From: AP-15 sp963785565
Lineage (GTDB): Bacteria > Pseudomonadota > Alphaproteobacteria > ATCC43930 > CGMCC-115725
Assembly (NCBI GenBank): GCA_963785565.1
Contig: CAWAVV010000011.1
Span: 1-64,000 of the forward strand
Direction: 5' to 3'
DNA length: 64,000 bases
Shown here: positions 33,982 to 42,042 of the stretch, piece after piece
How the letters are laid out: every line of letters starts with the position of its first letter
Numbering within the stretch: position 1 is the stretch's first letter
Translations under genes and position numbers: made by a program
Notes under the pieces: model-generated
Database searches by the model: none
Seen by the model: only the letters and a program-made list of their open reading frames with translations
Told to the model about the DNA's origin: nothing

Positions 33982-35193
33982 TCAGGCGCCCGCGATGCGT
34001 GGCCGGCGCGAAGCCAGTGCGGCGAGGATGCTCAGAGCGGACAGCACCGCAAAGCATTGCAGCGGGCGCACATAGCTGCCGGTCCAGTCGCGTAAGGCGC
34101 CCGACAGCAGCGGCCCCGAGGCCTGGGCCAGCACCTGTGCCGAAAGGGCCAGGCCGCGGATCGCGCCGTAATTCGCCCGGCCGAAATAATCGGCCCAGGC
34201 GATCGGAAGCAGGGTCAGCATGCCGCCGATGCCAAAGCCGAACAGCGCCGCGGCGACGGCTCCCGCCAATGCCGACGAGATGCCGGTCATCAACAGGCTG
34301 CTGACCCCGAGGAAAACGCCGATCGCCGCCAGCGGGTACTTGATCGGCAAGGCCCGCGGCAGCACGCCGCAGGCGGCACTCGCCACCGCCGACATCAGCG
34401 AGAACAGGCTGACCGTGGTCGCGGCGATGGTCGGCGCGATGCCGCGTTCGATCAGATTGGCCGCCTGGTGCAGGCTTACCCCGGCCTGCACCGGGTAGAC
34501 CAGCACGGTATAGAGCAACAGCAGCCAGAACGCCGAAGTGCGGACCGCTTGCCGCCTGGTAAAGTTGGTCTCGACCGGCAGCGCCGGGCTGCCGCCGGCC
34601 CGCGGTCCCGCTTCCGCCGCCCGGCGATCGGGCTGGAGCCCCAGATCCTCGGGCCGGCGCACCATCAACAGCCAGGTCGGCATGAACCCGACCACCAGCA
34701 CGATCATCCCGATCGCCAGCCATCCGGCGCGCCAGTCGTGATGGCCCATCGCCAGCTGGGCGATCAGCGGCATCGCCACCAGCCCCGCCATCTGTGCGAC
34801 CGTCGCGATCGAGGTGGCAAAGGCGCGGCGGGCGACGAACCAGTTGTTCAGGGCGCTGTAGATGCCCAGTTCGAACGGCCCCGCCCAATTCAGCCGCGCA
34901 ACGCAGAACAGCAGATAAAACATCAGCAACGAGTTGGTCAGCGACAACAGCAGGGTCGCGACCCCAGTGACGAGGACGGCGAGACACAAGGTCAGGCGCG
35001 AGCCGTAGCGGTCGACCACCGGGCCGATCAGCGGCGAGGCCAAGGCCGCCAGCAGCCCGCCGAGCGAGACCGCTCCCGACAACGCGGCGCGCGACCAGCC
35101 GAACTCGCGGGTCAAGGGCTCGACAAAGACCGACAAGGTGGCAGTGGCCCCGCCCTGGCGCGAAAATCCGGCGCAGCACAGGCAGGCGAGCAC
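33982..35193 (-). CDS. MFS transporter (monocarboxylate/oxalate-formate type), start codon unclear
   Basis: A 12-helix major facilitator of about 405-420 residues. Recognisable parts are PLIGPVVDRYGSRLTLCLAV (loop 2-3 motif), AGPFELGIYSALNNWFVARR, FGFGIGGMLTLLPIAWADYF and SGPLLSGALRDWTG. These resemble the MCT-like transporters linked to organic-acid uptake. Homology starts before the first usable codon: upstream in-frame codons read SLPQLLSARLPFFYGWV, typical of the family N-terminus, but contain no ATG, GTG or TTG. The first GTG (35193) falls inside helix 1. The upstream SDR gene ends 104 bases away, suggesting co-transcription. Confidence 0.85.
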   Translation of the reverse strand: MLACLCCAGFSRQGGATATLSVFVEPLTREFGWSRAALSGAVSLGGLLAALASPLIGPVVDRYGSRLTLCLAVLVTGVATLLLSLTNSLLMFYLLFCVARLNWAGPFELGIYSALNNWFVARRAFATSIATVAQMAGLVAMPLIAQLAMGHHDWRAGWLAIGMIVLVVGFMPTWLLMVRRPEDLGLQPDRRAAEAGPRAGGSPALPVETNFTRRQAVRTSAFWLLLLYTVLVYPVQAGVSLHQAANLIERGIAPTIAATTVSLFSLMSAVASAACGVLPRALPIKYPLAAIGVFLGVSSLLMTGISSALAGAVAAALFGFGIGGMLTLLPIAWADYFGRANYGAIRGLALSAQVLAQASGPLLSGALRDWTGSYVRPLQCFAVLSALSILAALASRRPRIAGA

Positions 35194-35297
35194 GACCCAG
35201 CCGTAAAAGAACGGCAGCCGCGCGCTCAGCAGCTGTGGCAGGCTTAGCTGCCGCGAGGAAGCCGTCGCGGCGACGCTAAGACGATGGCGAAACCGGT

Positions 35298-36080
35298 TCA
35301 GCTCGGCACCAGTCCGCCATCGACGTTATAGGCTTGGCCGGTAATGTTGCGGGCACCGGGCGAGGCGAGGAACACCGCCATCGCGGCGATGTCCTCCGGG
35401 GTGTTGGCGCGGCCGATCGGGATGCCCTTCTCCTGTTCGGCCTGCAGTTCGGCCACGGTGATGCTGCGTGCCGCCGCGCGAGCCGCGGCGTTGCGGACGC
35501 CCAATTCGGTGCGGGTCACGCCCGGGCAGATCGCGTTGACGTTGATGTTGTGGGGGCCGAGCTGCTGCGCCGCGGTCTTGGTCAAGGCAATGACAGCGCC
35601 CTTGCTCGCGGCATAGGCGGCGTTCGACGCGCCGGCATAGCCGCGCCCGGAAATCGAGGCGATGTTGACGATCCGCCCGCCGCCTTGGCGGATCATTTCC
35701 TTCGCCGCGCGTTGCAGGCAAAAGAACACGCCCTTGGCGTTGACCCGGTGGATGCGGTCCCAATCCGCCTCGGTCAGGTCCATGATCGGGGCGTAGCGGG
35801 TGACCCCGGCATTGTTGACGATGACGTCGAGCCGGCCGAACTCGGCGACGGTGCGCGCGACCATCGCATCGATGCTGGCGACATCGCCGCAATCGGCCTC
35901 GATCGCGATCGCCCGCCGGGCATTGGTCGCCGCGTCGGCCGCAGTGCGCTGCGCCGCGGCAAGGTCGATATCGGCCGCCGCGACGGTGGCCCCCGCCTCG
36001 GCCATCGCCAGCGCCGTTGCCCGCCCGATCCCGGCCCCCGCGCCGGTCACCAGCACGACCTTATCCTGCAAGTCAGCCAT
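35298..36080 (-). CDS. Short-chain dehydrogenase/reductase (SDR)
   Basis: A 260-residue classical SDR, NAD(P)-dependent. Visible marks are VVLVTGAGAGIGRATALAMA (Gly-rich cofactor loop), DVIVNNAGVTRYAPI (NNAG), IVNIASISGRGYAGASNAAY with the Ser, then YAASKGAVIAL (Tyr and Lys of YxxxK), and AYNVDGGLVPS. Many relatives are 3-oxoacyl-ACP reductase- or acetoin reductase-like. The MFS transporter downstream on the same strand suggests it handles an imported hydroxy or keto compound; this is inference. The start is ATG 36080. Confidence 0.92.
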   Translation of the reverse strand: MADLQDKVVLVTGAGAGIGRATALAMAEAGATVAAADIDLAAAQRTAADAATNARRAIAIEADCGDVASIDAMVARTVAEFGRLDVIVNNAGVTRYAPIMDLTEADWDRIHRVNAKGVFFCLQRAAKEMIRQGGGRIVNIASISGRGYAGASNAAYAASKGAVIALTKTAAQQLGPHNINVNAICPGVTRTELGVRNAAARAAARSITVAELQAEQEKGIPIGRANTPEDIAAMAVFLASPGARNITGQAYNVDGGLVPS

Positions 36081-36100
36081 GGCGATGCTCCCTTGGAATT

Positions 36101-36185
36101 GTCATCGCGGGGAGCGTAGCGACGAAGCAATCGCGTTGGAAAGAGACTCCTCGGCGCGAGATTGCTTCGCTACGCTCGCAATGAC
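36101..36185. repeat. Long inverted repeat, GTCATTGCGAGGAGC family, copy 2
   Basis: The left arm starts GTCATCGCGGGGAGCGTAGC and the right arm ends CTACGCTCGCAATGAC, with a 20-base centre. It lies between divergent SDR and quinone-reductase genes. Compare copy 1 at 16920-16996. Confidence 0.85.
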
Positions 36186-36216
36186 GAATTGAGTTGATGA
36201 CAAGAGGAGCCTGGCC

Positions 36217-37218
36217 GTGCTCGCCAATATTCCCGCGACCCAGACCGTGATCGAGATCAAGATGCCCGGCGGGCCGGAGGTGCTGGCGCCGGCGACCCGG
36301 CCGGTGCCCGAGCCGAAAGCGGGCGAAGTGCTGATCCGGATCGCCGCCGCCGGGGTCAACCGCGCCGACTGCCTGCAGCGAATGGGGCGCTATCCGATGC
36401 CGCCCGGCGCGCCCGACATTCCGGGGCTCGAATGCTCGGGCACCGTGGTGAAGACTGGTGAGGGCGTCGCGAAATGCCGGGTCGGCGATCAGGTCTGCGC
36501 GCTGATGATCGGCGACGGCTATGGCGAGTATGCCACGGCGCCCGCCGTGCAATGCCTGCCCGTGCCCGATGGCGTCAGCCTCGTCGACGCCGGCGGGTTG
36601 CCCGAGACCTTCTGCACGGTGTGGACCAACGTGTTCGAGCGCATCCATCTCAAGGCCGGCGAAGTGCTTCTGCAGCAGGGCGGGTCGAGCGGCATCGGCA
36701 TCACCGCGATCCAGCTCGCCAAGGCGTTTGGCGCCAAGGTGCTAGCCACCGCCGGCTCGGACGAGAAATGCCAGGCCTGCCGCGACTACGGCGCCGATGT
36801 CGCGATCAACTACCGCACCGAGGATTTCGTCAAAATCGGCACGGAATTCACCAAGGGGCGCGGGGTCGACGCGATCTTCGACATGGTCGGCGGCGACTAT
36901 ATCCCGCGCGAGTTGGATCTGTTGGCGCAGGAGGGCCGGCTGTGCTTTGTCGCGCTGATGCGCGGAACCCGGGTCGAGGCGGATTTCGGCCTGATCCAGC
37001 GTAAACATCTTACGGTCACCGGCTCGACCCTGCGCTCGCGCACCGTCGCGCAGAAGGCAGCGATCATCGCCACGCTGAAGGAAAAGGTGTGGCCATTGTG
37101 GGGGCAGGGGAAATTGCGCGCCTGCACTTACAAAACCTTCCCGCTGGTCGAGGCCGCCGAGGCCCACCGCCTGATGGAATCGAGCCGACACATCGGCAAG
37201 ATCCTGCTGGTCCCATAA
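36217..37218 (+). CDS. NAD(P)H quinone oxidoreductase (MDR family, PIG3-like)
   Basis: A 333-residue medium-chain dehydrogenase/reductase without the catalytic zinc ligands. KAGEVLIRIAAAGVNRADCL, RYPMPPGAPDIPGLECSGTV and KAGEVLLQQGGSSGIGITAI (cofactor loop) match the PIG3/QOR branch, which reduces quinones with NADPH. VDAIFDMVGGDYIPRELDL and FVALMRGTRVEADF follow. The start is GTG 36217, preceded by GAGGAG at 7 bases. The HxlR operator begins 74 bases after its stop, and HxlR regulators often control such reductases, but here the palindrome sits between the two genes and more likely serves the efflux operon. Confidence 0.92.
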   Translation: MLANIPATQTVIEIKMPGGPEVLAPATRPVPEPKAGEVLIRIAAAGVNRADCLQRMGRYPMPPGAPDIPGLECSGTVVKTGEGVAKCRVGDQVCALMIGDGYGEYATAPAVQCLPVPDGVSLVDAGGLPETFCTVWTNVFERIHLKAGEVLLQQGGSSGIGITAIQLAKAFGAKVLATAGSDEKCQACRDYGADVAINYRTEDFVKIGTEFTKGRGVDAIFDMVGGDYIPRELDLLAQEGRLCFVALMRGTRVEADFGLIQRKHLTVTGSTLRSRTVAQKAAIIATLKEKVWPLWGQGKLRACTYKTFPLVEAAEAHRLMESSRHIGKILLVP

Positions 37219-37291
37219 CGCCGGGACCGTGCGCATCGACAGGTTCGCGGGCGCTGGAATTTTCCTCTTGCAAGCTGGCCGCGCCGATGTT

Positions 37292-37308
37292 ACTTGCATA
37301 ATGCAAGT
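37292..37308. promoter_or_regulatory. HxlR-type operator ACTTGCAT-A-ATGCAAGT
   Basis: A perfect 8-1-8 inverted repeat lies 12 bases before the HxlR start. ACTTGCA/TGCAAGT half-sites are the usual HxlR-family target, so it probably autoregulates the HxlR-HlyD-DHA2 operon. Confidence 0.8.
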
Positions 37309-37319
37309 CACTGGCGGGA

Positions 37320-37841
37320 ATGGTACCCATGCAGCGCAAAGGCTTTGGCAACATGCATTGCCCGATCGCCCGCAGCCTCGACCGCGTCGGCGAGTGGTGG
37401 TCGATCCTGATCCTGCGCGACGCGTTTTACGGGCTCACCCGGTTCGACGAATTTCAGAAGAGCCTCGGCGTCGCGCCCAACATGCTGACGCGCCGGCTGA
37501 ATGCGCTGGTCGAAGCGGGCCTGTTGGCGCGCCGGCGCTACAACGAGCATCCGCCCCGCGATGAATATGTGCTGACCGAGCGCGGCCGGGATTTCCACCC
37601 GGTGCTGCTGGCGCTGCTCGCTTGGGGCAACCGTCACTTCGCCGCCGAGGGCGCCTCGGTGGAATTGGTCAATTTGCGGACCGGCGCGAAGGTCGAGCCG
37701 GTCGTGGTCGACGGCACTACCGGTGTAGAAATCGCCGGACCGGATTTTGCGGTCGTCGCCGGACCCGCCGCCGATGAGGGAGTGCGCCACCGCCTGGCCG
37801 AGCGCGGCCGCCGGCCTTTTGCGCATGGGAACCAACCATGA
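37320..37841 (+). CDS. HxlR-family transcriptional regulator
   Basis: A 173-residue winged-helix regulator. CPIARSLDRVGEWWSILILR, DAFYGLTRFDEFQKSLGVAP and NMLTRRLNALVEAGLLARRR form the HxlR DNA-binding domain, followed by YVLTERGRDFHPVLLALLAW and a C-terminal extension of about 60 residues. The start is ATG 37320 or 37329. Its stop overlaps the ATG of the HlyD gene (ATGA), so the two are translationally coupled. A perfect palindrome just upstream is its likely operator. Such regulators often sense aldehydes, quinones or disulfide stress, consistent with control of an efflux pump. Confidence 0.93.
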   Translation: MVPMQRKGFGNMHCPIARSLDRVGEWWSILILRDAFYGLTRFDEFQKSLGVAPNMLTRRLNALVEAGLLARRRYNEHPPRDEYVLTERGRDFHPVLLALLAWGNRHFAAEGASVELVNLRTGAKVEPVVVDGTTGVEIAGPDFAVVAGPAADEGVRHRLAERGRRPFAHGNQP

Positions 37842-38959
37842 GCACGCAAGTTCTCGACCGCACGGCGACCGGCGACATCGCGGAGGATGGCCTGCGCGGC
37901 GTCTTGGCAACTCGGCGACACCTCCACGTCAGCCGCCGTCTCATCGCTGTCCTGCTGGGCCTGATCGCCGCCGGCGGCGTCGCTTGGTACGGCTGGAATT
38001 GGTGGCAGGTCGGGCGGTTTGTCGAGACCACCGACGACGCCTATGTCGGCGGCAACGTGACGACCCTGTCGCCGCACGTCGCCGGGTTCGTCGCCAAGAT
38101 CCTCGCCGGCGACAATCAGTTCGTCCATGCCGGCCAGCTGCTGATCGAGCTCGATCAGCGCGACTATCAGGCCAATCTGGCGCATGCCGAGGCAGTCGTT
38201 CAGTATCAGACGGCGGCTCTGGCCAATTTCCATGCGAAATACGCGCTGCAGCAATCGATGATCGATCAGGCCGAAGCCGACCTCGTTGCGAAGAAAGCGG
38301 AAGCGGGTTTCGCCCACGTGGACGCTGTCCGCTACCACGCCCTCGCGGTCTCCACCTTCGGTTCGTTGCAGACCGACCAGAAGGCCTCTGCCGCCGACCA
38401 GAAGGCAGCAGCGGCGGTTCGATCCGGCGAAGCCGGGTTCGATGCCGCCCGCCGGCAGCTCGCGGTGCTGGATACCGAAATCGCCGAAACCCAGGCGAGC
38501 CTGGCTCAGGCGCAGGCCGATCTGCGCACCGCCGAGCTCGACCTGGGCTATACCAAGATCCGCTCGCCGATCGACGGCTATATCGGTGATCGCGGCGCCC
38601 AAATAGGTGCATATGCAACTGTCGGCTCGGCGCTGTTGTCGATCGTTCCCGCCCACGGGCTGTGGGTCGACGCCAATTTCAAGGAAGACGAGATCGAGCG
38701 GATGCGGGCGGGGCAAGAGGCGATGATCGTCGCCGACGTGCTGCCCGGCCGTAAATTCGAGGGCCGGGTGTTGAGCCTCGCCCCAGCGACGGGGGCGGTG
38801 TTCAGCGTGATCCCGCCGGAAAACGCGACCGGCAATTTCACCAAGATCGTGCAGCGCGTACCGGTGCGCATCGCCGTCGCCGACGGTGACGGGACCTTGG
38901 GACTGCTGCGCCCCGGTCTGTCGACCACGGTCAGTGTCGACACGCGGCAAAGCCGTTGA
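37838..38959 (+). CDS. HlyD/EmrA-family membrane fusion protein
   Basis: A 373-residue periplasmic adaptor. A single N-terminal membrane helix (LIAVLLGLIAAGGVAWYGWN, about residues 35-54) precedes ETTDDAYVGGNVTTLSPHVA, the first lipoyl half. A long coiled-coil hairpin (Ala/Gln/Glu-rich, about residues 110-230) and the second half DLGYTKIRSPIDGYIGDRGA follow. The beta-barrel part includes LWVDANFKEDEIERMRAGQE and a C-terminal FSVIPPENATGNFTKIVQRV block typical of EmrA. It would link the DHA2 transporter of the same operon to an outer-membrane channel; no TolC-like gene is in the window. Confidence 0.93.
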   Translation: MSTQVLDRTATGDIAEDGLRGVLATRRHLHVSRRLIAVLLGLIAAGGVAWYGWNWWQVGRFVETTDDAYVGGNVTTLSPHVAGFVAKILAGDNQFVHAGQLLIELDQRDYQANLAHAEAVVQYQTAALANFHAKYALQQSMIDQAEADLVAKKAEAGFAHVDAVRYHALAVSTFGSLQTDQKASAADQKAAAAVRSGEAGFDAARRQLAVLDTEIAETQASLAQAQADLRTAELDLGYTKIRSPIDGYIGDRGAQIGAYATVGSALLSIVPAHGLWVDANFKEDEIERMRAGQEAMIVADVLPGRKFEGRVLSLAPATGAVFSVIPPENATGNFTKIVQRVPVRIAVADGDGTLGLLRPGLSTTVSVDTRQSR

Positions 38960-38986
38960 ACCAATCCCAACCTTGGGAGGTGTGCA

Positions 38987-39736
38987 ATGACAATCCCCGG
39001 ATACCTGCCCTACTACGTCGTGGCGGCGAGCCTCGCCATCATTGCCGCCCTGCTTGTCGGTCTGAGCCAAATGCTCGGGCGAGCCCGCTGGCCCGGCAGC
39101 GATCGCCGGTCGGCCGTCCGGACAGCGGCCGCTGTCCTGCTCGGCTGGTTCGCTGTGGCGGTGGTTCTCGCGTGCTTGGGGGTGTATCGACCCGCGCCGG
39201 ACCGGTTGCCGACGATTCAGTATGGGATTTCGCTCCCGTTGCTGGCCGGCTGGTTGCTGATGTGGCGGTCGCCAGCCATGAGACGGGTGATCGACGCGGC
39301 GCCGCCGGAGTGGCTGATCGGTATCCAGGTCTATCGCGTCCTCGGTCTCATCTTTCTGGTGCTGTATGCGTCTGGCGACCTGCCCGGCCCGTTCGCGTGG
39401 CCGGCCGGCGTTGGCGATGTTGCGGTCGGGCTGCTGGCGGCGCTTGTCGCGCGAGCGAATTTCGACCGCCCGTCAACCCGCTTTACCGCGGTCTCGTCGT
39501 GGAACGTCCTGGGGATTTTAGATTTGATCGTGGCTGTCGCCATGGGGTTATTGACCGTGCCGTCCCCTCTGCAGCGACTCGCCTTCGATCGACCCAACGA
39601 GCTCATCACCGTGTTCCCGCTCGTCTTGATCTCGACCTTTTTGGTCCCGCTGTCGCTGCTGCTTCATCTCGCGTCATTGACGAAGCTCGCCGGCACCATA
39701 AGGCGGACGCACCACCGCCTCGGGCGCGCCCACTAG
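38987..39736 (+). CDS. Multi-pass membrane protein of unknown family inside the efflux operon
   Basis: A 249-residue very hydrophobic protein with about seven predicted membrane helices (YYVVAASLAIIAALLVGLSQ; AAAVLLGWFAVAVVLACLG; ISLPLLAGWLLMWRS; VYRVLGLIFLVLYASG; VGDVAVGLLAALVAR; SWNVLGILDLIVAVAMGLLT; FPLVLISTFLVPLSLLLHLA). I do not recognise the family. Arg/Lys-rich loops follow helices 1 and 3. GGGAGG lies 6 bases before the ATG. It sits between the HlyD and DHA2 genes with 27- and 24-base gaps, an unusual position that suggests a partner in transport or in sensing membrane state. Confidence 0.8.
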   Translation: MTIPGYLPYYVVAASLAIIAALLVGLSQMLGRARWPGSDRRSAVRTAAAVLLGWFAVAVVLACLGVYRPAPDRLPTIQYGISLPLLAGWLLMWRSPAMRRVIDAAPPEWLIGIQVYRVLGLIFLVLYASGDLPGPFAWPAGVGDVAVGLLAALVARANFDRPSTRFTAVSSWNVLGILDLIVAVAMGLLTVPSPLQRLAFDRPNELITVFPLVLISTFLVPLSLLLHLASLTKLAGTIRRTHHRLGRAH

Positions 39737-39760
39737 TCCCGGCGTCCGGTGAGAGGAGTA

Positions 39761-41323
39761 ATGCATACGACCCCGTCCTCCGGTCCCGCGCCAAGCATCG
39801 TGCCGTTCGCGGTTATGTGCGTCGGGATGTTCGTGGCATTGCTCGACATCCAGATCGTTGCCTCGTCTTTGCAGGATATCGGCGGCGGACTATCGGCGGC
39901 GCAGGATGACATCAGTTGGGTGCAAACCGCCTATCTGATCGCCGAGATCATTGTCATACCGCTCTCCGGCTGGCTGACCCGGGTGTTCTCGACGCGCTGG
40001 CTGTTTGCCGGATCGGCGGCCGGGTTCACCCTCGCCAGCCTGCTTTGCGGGATCGCCTGGAACATCGAGACCATGATCGTGTTCCGCGCACTGCAAGGGA
40101 TGCTCGGCGCGTCGATGATCCCGACCGTGTTCACCTCGTCCTTTCATTATTTCCAAGGCCAACGCAGGGTGTATTCGGCGGCGGTGGTCGGCACCATAGC
40201 CTCGGTCGCGCCGGTTTTGGGTCCGGTGATCGGCGGCTGGATAACCGACACGCTCGACTGGCGCTGGCTGTTCTACGTCAATCTGGTGCCGGGGTTGATC
40301 GTCGCCGTGTCGGTGTCTGTGCTGGTCAAGATCGACCACCCTGACCTGTCATTGCTCAAAGGCGCCGATTATCTCGGCATGATCCTGCTGGCGTTGGCGC
40401 TCGGCACGCTCGAATACGTGCTCGAAGAAGGGGCGCGCTGGAACTGGTTCGACGATTTTACGATCACCGCCTGCGCTTGGATCGCGGGGATCTGCGGTGT
40501 GGTCTTCGTCATCCGCAGCTTTACGTTTCCGCGCCCGGTCGTCGATCTGCGCGCGTTCGGCAATCGCAATTTCTCGCTCGGCTGCTTTCTGTCGTTCGTC
40601 ACCGGCATCGGCATCTTCTCGACGATCTATTTGACGCCGCTGTTCCTCGGTTATGTGCGGGGGTTCAGCGCATGGCAGACCGGCGTCGCGATCTTTTCGA
40701 CCGGCGTCGCCTCGCTGATCGGGGTTCCGGTCTACGTGCTGCTTTCCCGCAAGATCGACACGCGCTGGCTGATGATGTTCGGCCTCGCCAGCTTTGCCGC
40801 GGCGATGTGGTCGTTCAGCTTTATCGACCATGAATGGGGAGCCGCAGAACTACTGCTTCCCCAGGTTCTGCGCGGGTTCCCGCAAGTCTTTGCCGTGGCG
40901 CCGAGCGTCAATCTCGGTCTTGGCAGTCTGCCGCCCGAGCGCCTGAAATATGCCAGCGGTTTATTCAACATGATGCGCAATCTCGGCGGTGCGGTCGGCA
41001 TCGCCGTATGCGGCGCGATCCTGAACGACCGCACCAACCTACATTTCCTGTACATCGCGTCGCATTTGACGCCGGCAAACGGGGCGATGACGCAGTACAT
41101 CCACGGGCTGGCTGAGCGCTATAGCGTCGCCCTGGGCGGTCCGGCCGCCGGACATGCGGCCGCGCTGTCGCAGCTATGGCATTTGGCGTACCGAGAAGCC
41201 TCGACCCTCGCTTATGCCGACGCATTTCGTGCGATCATGGTTGCGTTCGTTATCGCCACCCTGCTAGTCCCGCTATTGCGCAACGTAACGCCGGCCAAGG
41301 TCCCACCGGCCGAGGCGCATTGA
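39761..41323 (+). CDS. DHA2-family (EmrB/QacA-like) drug efflux transporter
   Basis: A 520-residue 14-helix major facilitator. Marks: MFVALLDIQIVASSLQDIGG, ISWVQTAYLIAEIIVIPLSG, VFRALQGMLGASMIPTVFTS (motif C region) and VLGPVIGGWITDTLDWRWLF (motif C PVIGGW). It exports hydrophobic compounds by proton antiport and works with the HlyD protein encoded upstream. Near the end, LPPERLKYASGLFNMMRNLG and GGAVGIAVCGAILNDR are typical EmrB blocks. ATG 39761 follows AGAGGAG; a GTG 12 bases earlier is an alternative. It is the last intact gene of the operon. Confidence 0.93.
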   Translation: MHTTPSSGPAPSIVPFAVMCVGMFVALLDIQIVASSLQDIGGGLSAAQDDISWVQTAYLIAEIIVIPLSGWLTRVFSTRWLFAGSAAGFTLASLLCGIAWNIETMIVFRALQGMLGASMIPTVFTSSFHYFQGQRRVYSAAVVGTIASVAPVLGPVIGGWITDTLDWRWLFYVNLVPGLIVAVSVSVLVKIDHPDLSLLKGADYLGMILLALALGTLEYVLEEGARWNWFDDFTITACAWIAGICGVVFVIRSFTFPRPVVDLRAFGNRNFSLGCFLSFVTGIGIFSTIYLTPLFLGYVRGFSAWQTGVAIFSTGVASLIGVPVYVLLSRKIDTRWLMMFGLASFAAAMWSFSFIDHEWGAAELLLPQVLRGFPQVFAVAPSVNLGLGSLPPERLKYASGLFNMMRNLGGAVGIAVCGAILNDRTNLHFLYIASHLTPANGAMTQYIHGLAERYSVALGGPAAGHAAALSQLWHLAYREASTLAYADAFRAIMVAFVIATLLVPLLRNVTPAKVPPAEAH

Positions 41324-41363
41324 CCGGGCCGATAATGGCCGGACCGACGGAAGGAACTGGAGT

Positions 41364-41971
41364 ATGCGTACCTCGTAGTCGGCGCGGGCGCAATCGGCGG
41401 CTATTTCGGGGGCCGGCTGATCGAAGCCGGCCGCGACGTGACCTTCCTGGTCCGCCCGCGACGCGCGGCAGAGCTGGCGGCCAGTGGCCTGGTCGTCGAG
41501 AGCGCCGCAGGCGATTTCACCCGGCCGGCACCCCCGACAGTCTTGGCCAGCGACCAAATCCTGCAAGAGATGTGGGAGAAATGGGTGTTTCTCGCCGCCT
41601 TTGCCGGCAGTACTTGTCTGCTGCGCGCCGCAATCTGCGACATCCTCAATGCACCCGGCGGCCGCGAGATCGTGCTTGGGCTGATCGAGGAATGCCGGGC
41701 GATCGCGCAAGCCAGCGGTTTCCCGCCGGGCGAGCCGGCCATCGAGCGCTTTCGCTCGATGCTGACGGCGTCGGGCTCGCCATTGACCGCCTCGATGGCG
41801 CGCGACATCGAAAACCATAATCCGGTCGAAGCCGATCATATTATCGGCGATTTCATCCATCGCGGTGAGCGGACCGGGTCGCTGCCGGGCGAAGACTCGC
41901 TGCTGCGCCTAGCCTACACCCATTTGAAGGCCTACGAGGCGCGCGAAGAACGCAGCCGATCCGAGCGCTGA
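41364..41971 (+). pseudogene. panE: Ketopantoate reductase-like gene with a start-proximal frameshift and internal deletion
   Basis: The intact frame would begin MRYLVVGAGAIGGYFGGRLI, but one base is missing just after ATG CGT, so translation from ATG 41364 (AAGGA upstream) stops at TAG within a few codons. The Rossmann start continues EAGRDVTFLVRPRRAAELAA to GDFTRPAPPTVLA. It then jumps to SDQILQEMWEKWVFLAAFAG, followed by STCLLRAAICDILN, the helical C-terminal domain. About 115 residues in the middle, including the cofactor-domain end and the catalytic Lys region, are deleted in frame. It cannot be functional. PanE-like proteins reduce 2-ketopantoate or related acids with NADPH. Confidence 0.8.
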
Positions 41972-42042
41972 CCCCTTGCGCCGCGCCCTGATCGGCGCGA
42001 GTGTCACCACCGAAAGGAAACCCAGTCGCTTTCGGAGAATCC

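Noticed and set aside
33857..35179. Alternate minus-strand frame (440 codons) in the MFS region
   Set aside because: Arg/Gly/Ala-rich, no membrane helices; the correct frame shows 12 helices.
37634..39070. Minus-strand frame (478 codons) opposite the HxlR and HlyD genes
   Set aside because: Antisense shadow; the plus strand has coupled, domain-bearing genes and an operator.
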